Notes: generated from the sequence alone by a model not told the origin. Counted from the first letter of the stretch, positions 22,763-32,096 are shown. The stretch: 64,000 nt of DNA from Ferdinandcohnia sp036962685 (GCF_036962685.1 NZ_JBALOP010000028.1:21402-85401), one strand, 5' to 3'. Translations and numbers: made by a program.

Positions 22763-25113
22763 TATTTCAGCCACTTTTCCTCGAAGTCGGCCCTTGGGAG
22801 GGGCGTGCTAAAGTAGTAGCCCTGGCCGTAGGTGCAGCCTTCGTTGATGAGGAAGTCGAGTTGTTCTTTTGTTTCAATGCCTTCGGCGACGACTTTGACG
22901 TTAAGATTGTTGGACATTTGGATGATCATTTGAATTAAAATTTTGGAATCCGTATTAAAATTTTTGATAAATGAACGGTCAATTTTTAAATAGTCGATGG
23001 GTAGCTGATGAAGAACACTTAAAGAGCTATAGCCGGTGCCAAAGTCATCAAGGCTGATGCTGATCCCAAGCTTCTTCAATTGGTAAACAGAATCAAGCGA
23101 TTTTTCTAAATTCATTAAGGCACTTTCGGTAATCTCGATATCCAAGCGCTGAAGGCAGGAGGCGCCTCCTTCATTTACTTCCTGGATAAAATGGTACAAG
23201 CTCTGTTTTTCAAAGTGCTTTGCCGACACGTTTACCGCAATTTTCTCGAAATAATAGCCAGCATCTTTCCACTTACCTATCAATCCCAACACTTCTGTAA
23301 TGACCCACTCACCGACATCTACGATTAACCCGGTTTCCTCGAGCACATGGATAAACACTTCTGGACCAAGCATTCCTTTTTCGGGATGATTCCAGCGTAA
23401 TAAGGCTTCAGCACCTCGAAGTTTTCCTGTTTGGATTTCGAATTGTGGCTGAAGATATATTTCAAATTCCTTTTTTTCAATTGCTTCCTTTAAGTCCTGC
23501 TCAAGCTTAAAACGTTCTTCCACCTTTTTTAAGAGAGTTTCGTGATAAAAAACAAGCTCATTCCCGCCATGTTCCTTTGAGGCGTACATGGCAAGGTCCG
23601 CCTTCTGTAGCAATTCCTCAATTGATTCGGCGTCAAATGGGAATCGAGCAATTCCGATACTTGCAAAAACCTCCAAGGTGTATTCTTGATAGGAAATGGG
23701 GAGTCGGATTTCGTCAGCAATTCCAAGTGCAATTTTTTCAATCTCCTCGTAATGTACCGTTGGAAGAGTCACCGCGAACTCATCCCCACCAATATGATAA
23801 GCAATACCATGATTGTCTTTTTCCGTAAGCCGATTGGCTACCGCGGTTAGAACGGCATCCCCAGCTAGATGTCCGTAGCGGTCATTTGTTTTTTTAAATT
23901 CGTTCAAATCAAGGTAAATAAGGGTAAAAGGAATTCGTTTCGTAATTTTTTCGGCCACATCCTCACTAAGCTTCCGTTTGTTTGGCAGATTGGTGAGAGG
24001 AGTGTGGTAGGCCATGAAGTGAATCTTTTCCATATTCCTTTTTTTCTCGGTGATATCCTTGATCATCCCGTAGATTCCATGGATTTTATCGTCTACCGTA
24101 ATCGGGATATTCCGTACAAACACATCGATAATGTCACCAGCGGCATTATATAGTTGAACCTCATATTCAACAACTTCTCCGGACAAAACTTTTTCAAAAT
24201 GTTTTTTCGTTGCCTCTTGCTCGTGTTCGGGTAAAAAATGGCTGAAGTGCAAACCGAGAACTTCATTTTTTCGCATTTCCGCTAGTTTTTCCGAGGTTCG
24301 GTTTAAGTCGATAATGACCCCGGTCGGATCCAGCATGATAATCGCGATGGGGTTCAACTCATAGAGGGGGCGAAAATAGCGCTCTTGCTTGTTGAATTTT
24401 TGCTGTTCCGTATGCAATTTTTGCTGATACCAATTACCGAGAAAGGCAATGAACATAAATAAAAAAACACTTAATAAAAGATAAGGGACAACGACCCCGC
24501 CGGCAAAAATCTTCCCCGTGGTTACATGGCTAAATCCCTTTGAAGACAAGTGATGGAGTACGATGATCGAAATGCCAAAGAATGCACCGACATACCACTT
24601 TTTAGAAGAAGTACCTTTAAGAAGTCCTTTTTTGAACAAGTAGCTTCCAACCATACTAAAAATAAAACAGTTCAGCACTCCAACTAGAAACCATTTGTTT
24701 AAAAATGAAAGAAAAAATAAATTGTTTGCCATGATAATAATAAAGTAAGAGGTACTACTACCGACCGTAAATAGAAGACCAGTCACTACAAAAGAAGTCT
24801 TCCTTTTTATGAGAAGAGTGATTCCAAGAAAACTTGTTATGAACACCATCATGAAAGAAACAATGACTTCTGGAATTTGAAAACTGGAGGTGGATGATTC
24901 CACGAGACCAGAAATTCCAACGATATGGGCTGTCTTGGTACCGAGACTAAACGTAAAAGCAGCAAGCAGGGTCCAAAGTAAACCGATTTGTTTTTGAGCG
25001 ATAGGGACAATATTTAAAGCAATATCAAAGCAAATCATAGCGGAGGTAAGGGCAATGAATATCGAAAAAAGAGAATATGTAATATTGTATTCTGACATAA
25101 AAATTGAAATCAT
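22762..25113 (-). CDS. Membrane-bound GGDEF-EAL protein with PAS domain (c-di-GMP turnover)
   Basis: About 783 residues. The first 230 contain seven or so membrane helices with MHYT-like spacing (SAMICFDIALN, GTKTAHIVGISGLV), then a PAS domain (about 255-375, with LDPTGVIIDLNRTSEKL), a GGDEF domain with the intact motif IGGDEFAVTL near residue 442, and an EAL domain with AEALLRW near 568, DDFGTGYSSL and the GQGYYFSTP end. Both catalytic motifs look intact, so it could make or break cyclic di-GMP. No RxxD inhibitory site precedes GGDEF. ATG 25113 follows GAGGTG; an open extension of 38 codons upstream has no ribosome binding site. A probable c-di-GMP riboswitch lies elsewhere in the window. 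Confidence 0.92.
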   Translation of the reverse strand: MISIFMSEYNITYSLFSIFIALTSAMICFDIALNIVPIAQKQIGLLWTLLAAFTFSLGTKTAHIVGISGLVESSTSSFQIPEVIVSFMMVFITSFLGITLLIKRKTSFVVTGLLFTVGSSTSYFIIIMANNLFFLSFLNKWFLVGVLNCFIFSMVGSYLFKKGLLKGTSSKKWYVGAFFGISIIVLHHLSSKGFSHVTTGKIFAGGVVVPYLLLSVFLFMFIAFLGNWYQQKLHTEQQKFNKQERYFRPLYELNPIAIIMLDPTGVIIDLNRTSEKLAEMRKNEVLGLHFSHFLPEHEQEATKKHFEKVLSGEVVEYEVQLYNAAGDIIDVFVRNIPITVDDKIHGIYGMIKDITEKKRNMEKIHFMAYHTPLTNLPNKRKLSEDVAEKITKRIPFTLIYLDLNEFKKTNDRYGHLAGDAVLTAVANRLTEKDNHGIAYHIGGDEFAVTLPTVHYEEIEKIALGIADEIRLPISYQEYTLEVFASIGIARFPFDAESIEELLQKADLAMYASKEHGGNELVFYHETLLKKVEERFKLEQDLKEAIEKKEFEIYLQPQFEIQTGKLRGAEALLRWNHPEKGMLGPEVFIHVLEETGLIVDVGEWVITEVLGLIGKWKDAGYYFEKIAVNVSAKHFEKQSLYHFIQEVNEGGASCLQRLDIEITESALMNLEKSLDSVYQLKKLGISISLDDFGTGYSSLSVLHQLPIDYLKIDRSFIKNFNTDSKILIQMIIQMSNNLNVKVVAEGIETKEQLDFLINEGCTYGQGYYFSTPLPRADFEEKWLK

Positions 25114-25271
25114 ACGTACACCTCGGCCACATTTATGTGTAAGGATAGTATGAACTAATCTAAAGAAATTATTGGAACCCCAGATATTTTTTTCTTTTTC
25201 ATGTATAGGATGGTTCAAGTGAGGCAATGATGAATAATGTATTCCCCCCCTTTGTTTATATATTTTGTTGA

Positions 25272-25297
25272 ACCTCCTATATGGAGGTATTTTTTTT
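25272..25297 (+). terminator. Terminator-like hairpin upstream of the DUF1659 gene
   Basis: ACCTCC and GGAGGT flank a 5-base loop and are followed by a long T run on the plus strand. No plus-strand gene ends before it, so it is either an attenuator in the leader of the next operon or the end of an unseen short transcript. Confidence 0.55.
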
Positions 25298-25370
25298 TCC
25301 TTTTTTTAAAAAGGATGCCCCTTTCTGCCCCTTACCTCTCTATAACATAGGTGTAAAGGAGGTGAGGGAA

Positions 25371-25601
25371 ATGGCGGCAACGCAGGACATTCAACGTACA
25401 CAGTTACGCTTAGTGTTTGAAAACGGGATTGATGGAAAAGGACAGATGACGTACAAAAACAAAAACTACAACAATATCAATCCAGTTGTAACAGCTAATG
25501 ATTTATATTCAGTAGCCGTTGCAATCGAAAAGCTCCAAACTTTGCAGCTTCTAAGCTTCGAGCGTAACAACAGCTATTCATTAGCTGGTGATGGACAGTA
25601 A
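25371..25601 (+). CDS. DUF1659 domain protein
   Basis: A 76-residue protein (MAATQDIQRTQLRLVFENGID, then NKNYNNINPVVTANDLY) that matches the DUF1659 pattern. ATG 25371 follows AAAGGAGGTGAGG. It is the first of three small genes (DUF1659, DUF2922, YvrJ) that recur together in bacilli. The proteins are small, soluble and of unknown function. Upstream in-frame codons from 25281 include the T run of a hairpin and are unlikely to be translated. Confidence 0.85.
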   Translation: MAATQDIQRTQLRLVFENGIDGKGQMTYKNKNYNNINPVVTANDLYSVAVAIEKLQTLQLLSFERNNSYSLAGDGQ

Positions 25602-25637
25602 GATGTAAACCAATTTTAGAGAAAGGGGGAATAAAAA

Positions 25638-25853
25638 GTGGCAAAAACACTAGAAATGCAATTTATTAATGAAGATGGAAAAACAGCAACAGTTTCCATT
25701 GAAAATCCGAAGGAACCCGTCGATGAACTAGCGATTTCTGCAGCGATGGATGTAATCGTGTCTACAAATGCGTTCTTAACACGTGGTGGACCGATTGTTG
25801 CGAAAAAAGGCGCCCGTGTTGTTGAGCGCAATGTTGAATCAGTTGAATTTTAA
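25638..25853 (+). CDS. DUF2922 domain protein
   Basis: A 71-residue protein beginning MAKTLEMQFINEDGKTATVS and containing TRGGPIVAKKGARVVERN, the DUF2922 pattern. GTG 25638 follows AAAGGGGG. It lies 36 bases after the DUF1659 gene and is followed by a hairpin, so expression of the third gene may be set partly by read-through. The function is unknown. Confidence 0.85.
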   Translation: MAKTLEMQFINEDGKTATVSIENPKEPVDELAISAAMDVIVSTNAFLTRGGPIVAKKGARVVERNVESVEF

Positions 25854-25860
25854 TAAGATT

Positions 25861-25898
25861 GGGCCAGCTCTCTATTAGGGAGTTGGCTCTACTTTTTT
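25861..25898 (+). terminator. Terminator or attenuator between DUF2922 and yvrJ
   Basis: GCCAGCTC and GAGTTGGC (one G-T pair) form a stem followed by TCTACTTTTTT. It separates the second and third genes of the small-protein cluster. Confidence 0.75.
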
Positions 25899-25919
25899 AA
25901 AGGAAGGAGGGGGAAATTG

Positions 25920-26090
25920 GTGGAGCAGCTAATGCCTTTTATTCAAGAGGTGGGCTTTCCTGTTGTCGTGACATTCTATCTATTGCATCGGATCGAAACG
26001 AAGCTTGATAGTGTCATTGACTCAATTCAAATGCTGCCACAAAGCATGAAGGCCGACCCACCGTATGAAACAAAGAAAAATATATCGTAA
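25920..26090 (+). CDS. yvrJ: YvrJ family membrane protein (56 aa)
   Basis: The 56-residue product starts MEQLMPFIQEVGFPVVVTFYLLHRIE, a membrane helix followed by an amphipathic helix ETKLDSVIDSIQML, as in YvrJ. In B. subtilis yvrJ lies in the SigO/RsoA-controlled yvr region; here it follows DUF1659 and DUF2922 genes. GTG 25920 is eight bases after AGGAGGGGG. The symbol reflects family membership and not proven orthology. Confidence 0.72.
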   Translation: MEQLMPFIQEVGFPVVVTFYLLHRIETKLDSVIDSIQMLPQSMKADPPYETKKNIS

Positions 26091-26142
26091 AAAATGAGGC
26101 ACCTGACTAGTATAAGTAACGGGTTCACTTATAAGGTGCAAA

Positions 26143-26177
26143 AAGGCTTAGAGTTGTAAAAATCTCTAAGTCTTTTG
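26143..26177 (+). terminator. Intrinsic terminator after yvrJ
   Basis: GGCTTAGAG and CTCTAAGTC (one G-T pair) form a 9-bp stem followed by TTTTGTG. Confidence 0.75.
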
Positions 26178-26205
26178 TGTGATTTTTTAAGCTAAAACGA
26201 GTTTG

Positions 26206-26395
26206 ATAAATAAGCGGAGAAATTTCTTTTAATAAGGAAATAGCACTGAAAATAACCTATATAGACGGAAAGATTCCGGCTATTAACTCGAAAAACATGA
26301 AAATGGGAGATTTTACTTTGCATAGGCGGAAAACCTCCCCATATTTATCCCGAAACTGGCCGCTTTCTGCATCTAACCGGAAAATCTCCGCTTAT
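26206..26395 (+). repeat. Family F degenerate array (GCGGAGA / CCGGAAA words)
   Basis: Words such as AAGCGGAGAAATTT, ACGGAAAGATTCCGG, AGGCGGAAAACCTCC and CCGGAAAATCTCCGCTT recur, with the first four at about 26216, 26236, 26257 and 26277, again close to a 20-bp period. Several words are short palindromes (GGAAA...TCCG). The spacing becomes irregular after 26300. Confidence 0.6.
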
Positions 26396-26418
26396 TGAAA
26401 AATTAATTGGTACTCACT

Positions 26419-26802
26419 TTATGGTGCCACAAGCTCCACCTTAATCCGGTCAGGATCCTCGAAGTAGACGGCGTAATAGTCCTCTCCTCCAGCAAACGGT
26501 GTTTTATCGGCATACAGAATAGGAGTTCCTTTTTCCTTAAGCATCTTTGTCATCTCGTCCACATGTTCTCTTGACTGTGCATGAAACGCCAAATGGTTCA
26601 ACCCAACCCGACAACGATGGTATGGAACATCCTTAAACCGCTCCTCCACTTGCACAAACACAAGATACGTTTCACCATATTTCCAGCTAACTCCAGAATC
26701 CCACTCTTGATATTTCTTGTAACCCAGCTCCATTAAAAACCAACCCCAAAAGGCGATCGATTTTTCTAGATTCGATACATATACTTCAACATGATGTAGC
26801 AA
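26419..26802 (-). CDS. VOC (glyoxalase/bleomycin resistance) superfamily protein
   Basis: A 127-residue protein beginning LHHVEVYVSNLEKSIAFWGWFL, the first beta-alpha unit of a vicinal oxygen chelate fold, with the second unit at VGLNHLAFHAQSREHVDEM and AVYFEDPDRIKVELV. Possible metal ligands are His3, His in GLNHLAF and the C-terminal Glu in VELVAP. I place the start at TTG 26802, six bases after GGAGGG. The substrate is unknown; members include lyases, dioxygenases and antibiotic-binding proteins. It is divergent from the large LysM protein, with about 75 bases between the starts. Confidence 0.85.
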   Translation of the reverse strand: MLHHVEVYVSNLEKSIAFWGWFLMELGYKKYQEWDSGVSWKYGETYLVFVQVEERFKDVPYHRCRVGLNHLAFHAQSREHVDEMTKMLKEKGTPILYADKTPFAGGEDYYAVYFEDPDRIKVELVAP

Positions 26803-26878
26803 AACAATCCCTCCTAAGTCCATTCTATCTAAAAAAAGGAATGAATAAAAAGGAAGTTGAGAAACTAAGAGGTAATGA

Positions 26879-29800
26879 TTGGATAATGAGGTGTTCCGTT
26901 TGGAAATTCGAGGATACAAGCTTGTGAAAAATGAGGATGACTATACACTTGTTGTCTTTGTGGGGTCTGAAATGACAGAATTTGCATCAGAATTTGGCAG
27001 ACATTTTCATCAGGAAAAAAAGGATCTGAACACACAAATACGCCATCTCGTCAAAGACAAATTCCCGCACCTGCCAATTAAGGTCGCGAAGGTGTTAGCA
27101 GGTTCAATGCTGATTACGACCTTCTATTTAGGAGCAACCGCTCCGAAAGTTGGGGCGGAAACAATCAGCGGTCAAACCCAAGTAGTCAACGACATATACA
27201 CCGTAAAAGCAGGAGATACCCTTTACGGGGTCGCTATGCGTTACAATGTGTCAGTTGATTCGATAAAAAAGGTCAATGGGCTTACGACCAATATGCTGTT
27301 TGTTGGCCAGCAATTGAGATTGCCGTTTTTTACATATACTGTGATCTCAGGAGACACGCTTTACAACATTGCGAAGCGTTATAACATAACGGTTGACCAA
27401 ATTCGCACAACTAACAGTTTAAAATCAGACATGCTGATGATTGGTCAAAAGTTGCGGATTCCACAGCCCCAGGCCGCAAGTGCGCCAAAGCCGGTGGAGG
27501 AGACGGTGACAACGCCTGCGCCTACGCCAGTGCAGGAAACTTCCACTTATACGGTTGTTGCGGGTGATACGTTGTATGGAATTTCTATAAAATTTGGAAC
27601 GACAGTTGACCAAATAAAGTCGCTCAACAAACTGACGTCAAATGTGCTAAGCATCGGACAGGTGCTGAAGGTTCCAGGTAGTGAGGCTGAACCAGTCGTG
27701 GTCACACCAACTCCAATCGAACCTGCACCAGTCACGTCAACATATACGGTTGTCTCGGGAGATACTTTATATAGCGTTTCGCAACAGTTTGGCACGTCCG
27801 TTAGTGCCATTCAGGCTGCGAACAATTTAACTACGACGAATTTATCAATCGGTCAGGTGTTAACGATTCCTGGAGAGGCAATTACCCCTGAGATACCTGA
27901 AGAGACGACTGCACCACCAGTTAACCTAATTGCACCAACATTGGTTCATACCCAGATTATCAATAGCCAATCAGCAGCCGCATATCCAGTGAAAGGAACC
28001 GCAGAACCTGCATCGCGAGTGCAGATTGTCTTTTTTGATGGAGTGAATGCACCGATTACGACAGAGGTGCTAGCAAGTGAAAAAGGAGAATTCAGCACGT
28101 TTGTGAATCTCAGCAAATTACGTGACGGTCCGGTTTCGATTACGACGAAGGCCGTTGATTCATCTGGAAACGAAAGTGGCATGACGAAGCTAACGGTGAA
28201 AAAGGATACCACGGTTGAGGCGCCCATTTTTCAGGAATTACAAGACATTACGGGTAAAAATGCAGCCAATTATATGTTCGCGGGAACAGCTGAGGCAAAT
28301 GCGGCCATTACCATTCGCGCGACCGATGGAGTTAATCCAGCAGTGGAGACAACAATTTCGACAAACGAAAACGGCGCATTCCAAGCGGCTCTTGACTTGG
28401 CTCGTTTGAAAGACGGTGCGGTCACAATTATTGCCACTACAACCGACGCAGCTCAAAATAACTCCACTCCGCAACAGGTTACTGTTACGAAGGACGCATT
28501 TGTGGGAGATCCTGTCCTGGATACGAAGCAAACAGTCACCACCCAAAATGCCAATAGCTACAGCCTGATTGGAATGGCTGACCCAGGTTCGACCGTCCAA
28601 ATTGTGCTATCAGATGGGGTGAATCCTGAAATGACGGTGGAAGTCGTTGCGGACGAGAATGGCGAGTTCAGGACGGTTGTTGACCTTCGTACCTTGAATG
28701 ACGGGGAAATTTCAGTCACAACAAGTGCAATCGACGAGCATGGAAATCGCAGTGAGGTTGAGCAAGCAACACTCATGAAGGAAACAACTCTTGCTCCGCC
28801 TGTGATTAGTAACACGGAGGTTATCAACAGTACGACCGTAACAAGCTATCACATTGTCGGCATGGCTCAACCGGGTGCAACCGTTGATATTACTGTATCA
28901 GACGGGGTGAATCCGGATGTCATCACCTCGACAACAGCGAATGAAAACGGGGAGTACAATGTGGCGGTTGATGTGAGTACCCTTCTGGATACGAGCCTAA
29001 CAATCTCAGCGTTCCAATCGAGTGCAGCCGGCATCTCAAGTAATGTCAGTAATGTAACGGTTGAAAAAGACACAAAGGCTCCAACCGCACCGATTTTTAA
29101 TAACAACCAATTTATTTCAAGTGACAATCAAGCGGGCTATGAGCTAATCGGAAAAGCCGAGGCAAACACCGATTTGCAGATTCGCATTTTTAATGGAAGC
29201 GGGCAGGAACAAGTCGTGACCGCAACCACGAATGAAAATGGCGAATACCGTGTGGCTGTTGATTTGAGTGCTTTTTCAGATGGGGATATATCGTTTGAAT
29301 TGACCCAGGTTGACCGAGCGGGAAATGTGAGCCCAGCCGTTACAAAGTCCTTGATCAAGGATACAGTGGGACCTGATGCCATTCAACTGGAAACGCCACT
29401 GCCCATTTTTTCGGATAATGTGTTGGTTTACCCTATTCGCGGTGTCGTTGAGCCACATAGTACCGTTGTGATTGAAATTTCGGATGGTGCCAATGTGGTC
29501 ACGAAAACAGTTGACACAAATGACGACGGCAGGTTTGAGGACATTTTTGACCTGAGTAGGTTAAAGGATGGCGAGCTGACGGCTACATTCCGTGCCACAG
29601 ATAATGCCGGAAACGTCGGCGAAACGCAAACCTTTACGCTTGAAAAAGATACAACGGCACCCACCGGGGTGGTGATGAATCAACCAACTTATGTGAATCA
29701 AGCGAACCAGTCTAATTTTACAGTTACGGGCTCAAGCGTTGAAGAAGGTGCGACTGTTGAGATGGTTGTCAGTGATGGCACGACAACGGTGACGCAAACT

Positions 29801-31873
29801 GCCCAGGTCATAAACGGAACGTTCGAGGCTAATTTTAATCTGTCCGGACTAAAGGATGGACCGTTGACCTTTGAAGCGCGGCAAACAGATCGAGCTGGGA
29901 ACAAAAGCATTGTTGAAGCCTTGACTATCGTGAAGGATACAGTTGTTGAAAATGCAGTCGCAACGAAAAACGGCTTTCGCTATGAAAACCTGCAGTACAT
30001 CTATACGGTGATTGGAACTGCGGAGGCAAAAGCAAAGGTGGAGGTTTCCCTTTTTGATGCTGATAAAAATGTGCTCGTCACAAGAATCGCAAATGCAGAT
30101 GAGAATGGGTATTATTCGGTCGATGTGTATGTGGACAAGGCCTCAAATGTTGTTTCGGCTTCGGTTACCCAGACGGACGAAGCAGGAAATAAAAGTGAGG
30201 TAACTAATGTTTCGCTGAGCTCGTACACGGTTGCCCAGGGTGACACCTTGTATGCTGTGGCGAAGCGCTACAACACAACGGTCGATTCATTGATGTCGCT
30301 TAATAATTTAACGAGTGATGTGCTTCAACCGAACCAAACCTTACGCCTGCCGATTACAGCGAGCGAAGTTGTTAATCTTGGGTATATGTATTTTGGCAAT
30401 ACAAAGGAATATGTGAACACGGTGAATTCAACGGGACATGCCGTGAACATTGCGTCACCAAGCTATTTTGATATAAATCCCGACGGAACACTAAAGCTCA
30501 CTTATCAGGTTGACCGCAATTTTATCGAGACGATGCACAGACAGGGAATACGTGTTGTTCCATTTTTAAGCAATCACTGGAATCGCGATGTGGGTCGAGC
30601 AATGCTTGCAAATAAGGAGCTTGCGGCCCAGCAAATTGCGGATGCGATCGCGCGCTATAACCTTGATGGTGTCAATGTTGATATTGAAAATGTGACCGAT
30701 GCAGACCGTGCAAACTATACTGAATTTGTTCGACTGCTACGTGAAAAAATACCGCCAACGAAGGAGGTTTCCGTTGCGGTTGCGGCCAATCCGAATGGCT
30801 GGATGGCTGGCTGGCATGGGTCGTACGACTACACAAATCTTGCGAAATACGCGGATTATCTTATGATCATGACGTATGACGAGAGCTATCAGGGCGGTGA
30901 CCCCGGCTCTGTTGCAAGCTATTCGTGGGTTGAAAAATCAATTCAGTACGCGTTGGCGCAGGATGTCGCGCCAGATAAGATTGTCCTTGGAATCGCCCAC
31001 TTTGGCCGCTATTGGATGGAAGGGCAAAGCTATGGCGGCTTTGGAATTTCAAACACGCAGGTTCAAACCTTGATTGATCGCTATAATGGGACCGTTGTGT
31101 TCGATGAGGTGAGCAAAACGCCAAAAGCGGTTGTCACTATTAAAGAGGGCGACCCTTTAACCTTTGTGAGTGGAGCCGCGCTTTCTCCAGGAACCTATAC
31201 AATATGGTTTGAAAATGACGAGTCGATAGCGGCAAAGCTGGGGCTTGTCGGCAAATACAATATTCGCGGTGTTGGAAACTGGAGCCTCGGTCAGGAAAAC
31301 AAAAGCGTCTGGAACAGCTACACAACAACCTTGCCTAATACCGTTCCGGTTGTTTCGCCGGTATACACTGCACCAGTTCAGAACTACAAAATGTATACCG
31401 TAGCGGCAGGCGATACGCTCTGGCTAATCGCGAACCGTAACAATATAACGGTTAGTGAACTGAAGGAAGCAAACGGACTCATATCGGATTCGCTGTTTGT
31501 CGGACAGGTATTGAGGGTTCCAACGGATGAGGTAGCAACTACCGTTCCACCACCTCCGCCTCCGACTGAGACTGCACCTGCGTATACGGTGAATTATACA
31601 GTCGTAGCGGGTGACACTTTGTCTGCCATTGCTGCTAAAAACGGCACAACCGTGACCGCCATTAAAAATGCTAACAACCTAACATCGGACATGATCTATG
31701 TCGGGCAAGTGTTAAAAGTACCAACAAATGTAGTGGTGCATACAGTCGCATCCGGCGACACCTTATACGGAATCGCCAAACGCTATAATACCACCGTTGC
31801 TAACATCAAAACGGCGAATAACCTAACGAGTGACATCCTAAGTCTTGGACAGACGTTGAAGATACCGGTTTAA
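26879..31873 (+). CDS. Giant LysM / Ig-repeat / GH18 surface glycosidase
   Basis: A 1664-residue protein. Residues 1-68 are hydrophilic, followed by a membrane segment (AKVLAGSMLITTFYLGATAP) and an exported part: four LysM domains (about 107-330), eight Ig-like repeats of about 95 residues (350-1110), a fifth LysM (about 1117-1160), a GH18 catalytic domain (about 1165-1480) with the acid in DGVNVDIEN near residue 1263, and three more LysM (about 1507-1664). GH18 enzymes cleave beta-1,4 linkages of GlcNAc-containing polymers; the YaaH/YdhD relatives act on spore or wall peptidoglycan. The TTG start with AGAGGT is plausible but TTG 26900 behind AGGTG is an alternative. A terminator follows the gene. 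Confidence 0.92.
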   Translation: MDNEVFRLEIRGYKLVKNEDDYTLVVFVGSEMTEFASEFGRHFHQEKKDLNTQIRHLVKDKFPHLPIKVAKVLAGSMLITTFYLGATAPKVGAETISGQTQVVNDIYTVKAGDTLYGVAMRYNVSVDSIKKVNGLTTNMLFVGQQLRLPFFTYTVISGDTLYNIAKRYNITVDQIRTTNSLKSDMLMIGQKLRIPQPQAASAPKPVEETVTTPAPTPVQETSTYTVVAGDTLYGISIKFGTTVDQIKSLNKLTSNVLSIGQVLKVPGSEAEPVVVTPTPIEPAPVTSTYTVVSGDTLYSVSQQFGTSVSAIQAANNLTTTNLSIGQVLTIPGEAITPEIPEETTAPPVNLIAPTLVHTQIINSQSAAAYPVKGTAEPASRVQIVFFDGVNAPITTEVLASEKGEFSTFVNLSKLRDGPVSITTKAVDSSGNESGMTKLTVKKDTTVEAPIFQELQDITGKNAANYMFAGTAEANAAITIRATDGVNPAVETTISTNENGAFQAALDLARLKDGAVTIIATTTDAAQNNSTPQQVTVTKDAFVGDPVLDTKQTVTTQNANSYSLIGMADPGSTVQIVLSDGVNPEMTVEVVADENGEFRTVVDLRTLNDGEISVTTSAIDEHGNRSEVEQATLMKETTLAPPVISNTEVINSTTVTSYHIVGMAQPGATVDITVSDGVNPDVITSTTANENGEYNVAVDVSTLLDTSLTISAFQSSAAGISSNVSNVTVEKDTKAPTAPIFNNNQFISSDNQAGYELIGKAEANTDLQIRIFNGSGQEQVVTATTNENGEYRVAVDLSAFSDGDISFELTQVDRAGNVSPAVTKSLIKDTVGPDAIQLETPLPIFSDNVLVYPIRGVVEPHSTVVIEISDGANVVTKTVDTNDDGRFEDIFDLSRLKDGELTATFRATDNAGNVGETQTFTLEKDTTAPTGVVMNQPTYVNQANQSNFTVTGSSVEEGATVEMVVSDGTTTVTQTAQVINGTFEANFNLSGLKDGPLTFEARQTDRAGNKSIVEALTIVKDTVVENAVATKNGFRYENLQYIYTVIGTAEAKAKVEVSLFDADKNVLVTRIANADENGYYSVDVYVDKASNVVSASVTQTDEAGNKSEVTNVSLSSYTVAQGDTLYAVAKRYNTTVDSLMSLNNLTSDVLQPNQTLRLPITASEVVNLGYMYFGNTKEYVNTVNSTGHAVNIASPSYFDINPDGTLKLTYQVDRNFIETMHRQGIRVVPFLSNHWNRDVGRAMLANKELAAQQIADAIARYNLDGVNVDIENVTDADRANYTEFVRLLREKIPPTKEVSVAVAANPNGWMAGWHGSYDYTNLAKYADYLMIMTYDESYQGGDPGSVASYSWVEKSIQYALAQDVAPDKIVLGIAHFGRYWMEGQSYGGFGISNTQVQTLIDRYNGTVVFDEVSKTPKAVVTIKEGDPLTFVSGAALSPGTYTIWFENDESIAAKLGLVGKYNIRGVGNWSLGQENKSVWNSYTTTLPNTVPVVSPVYTAPVQNYKMYTVAAGDTLWLIANRNNITVSELKEANGLISDSLFVGQVLRVPTDEVATTVPPPPPPTETAPAYTVNYTVVAGDTLSAIAAKNGTTVTAIKNANNLTSDMIYVGQVLKVPTNVVVHTVASGDTLYGIAKRYNTTVANIKTANNLTSDILSLGQTLKIPV

Positions 31874-31878
31874 GCGGG

Positions 31879-31909
31879 GACCCGAATGTGAGCATTCGGG
31901 TTCTGTTTT
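31879..31909 (+). terminator. Intrinsic terminator of the LysM-GH18 gene
   Basis: ACCCGAATG and CATTCGGGT form a perfect 9-bp stem followed by TCTGTTTTG. Confidence 0.88.
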
Positions 31910-31911
31910 GA

Positions 31912-32008
31912 GTTAGTGGCAGTGTTTTTAAAATAGTGGCAGTAGATTGGGATTAGTGGCAGTGTTTTTAAAATAGTGGCAGTAAATCGGAATTAGTGGC
32001 AGTATTTT
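31912..32008 (+). repeat. Family G array, exact 20-bp period (TAGTGGCAGT words)
   Basis: GTGGCAGT occurs at 31916, 31936, 31956, 31976 and 31996, a spacing of exactly 20 bases each time. Units alternate between TTAGTGGCAGTGTTTTTAAA and ATAGTGGCAGTA(G/A)AT(T/C)GG, so the array can also be read as a 40-bp repeat. Confidence 0.93.
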
Positions 32009-32029
32009 TTGTAAAAAATGTTTGTTGAT

Positions 32030-32072
32030 GCAAAAGGGGTGACGCAAATATCCGCGGGACAACGCAAATCCC
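32030..32072 (+). repeat. Family C array, locus C2
   Basis: GATGCAAAAG, GACGCAAATATCCG and AACGCAAATCCC have GCAAA at 32030, 32044 and 32064, the last two 20 bases apart. It lies directly behind the family G array, so two word types sit side by side. Confidence 0.7.
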
Positions 32073-32096
32073 ACTATAGGGAAGTAATTACAAGTG

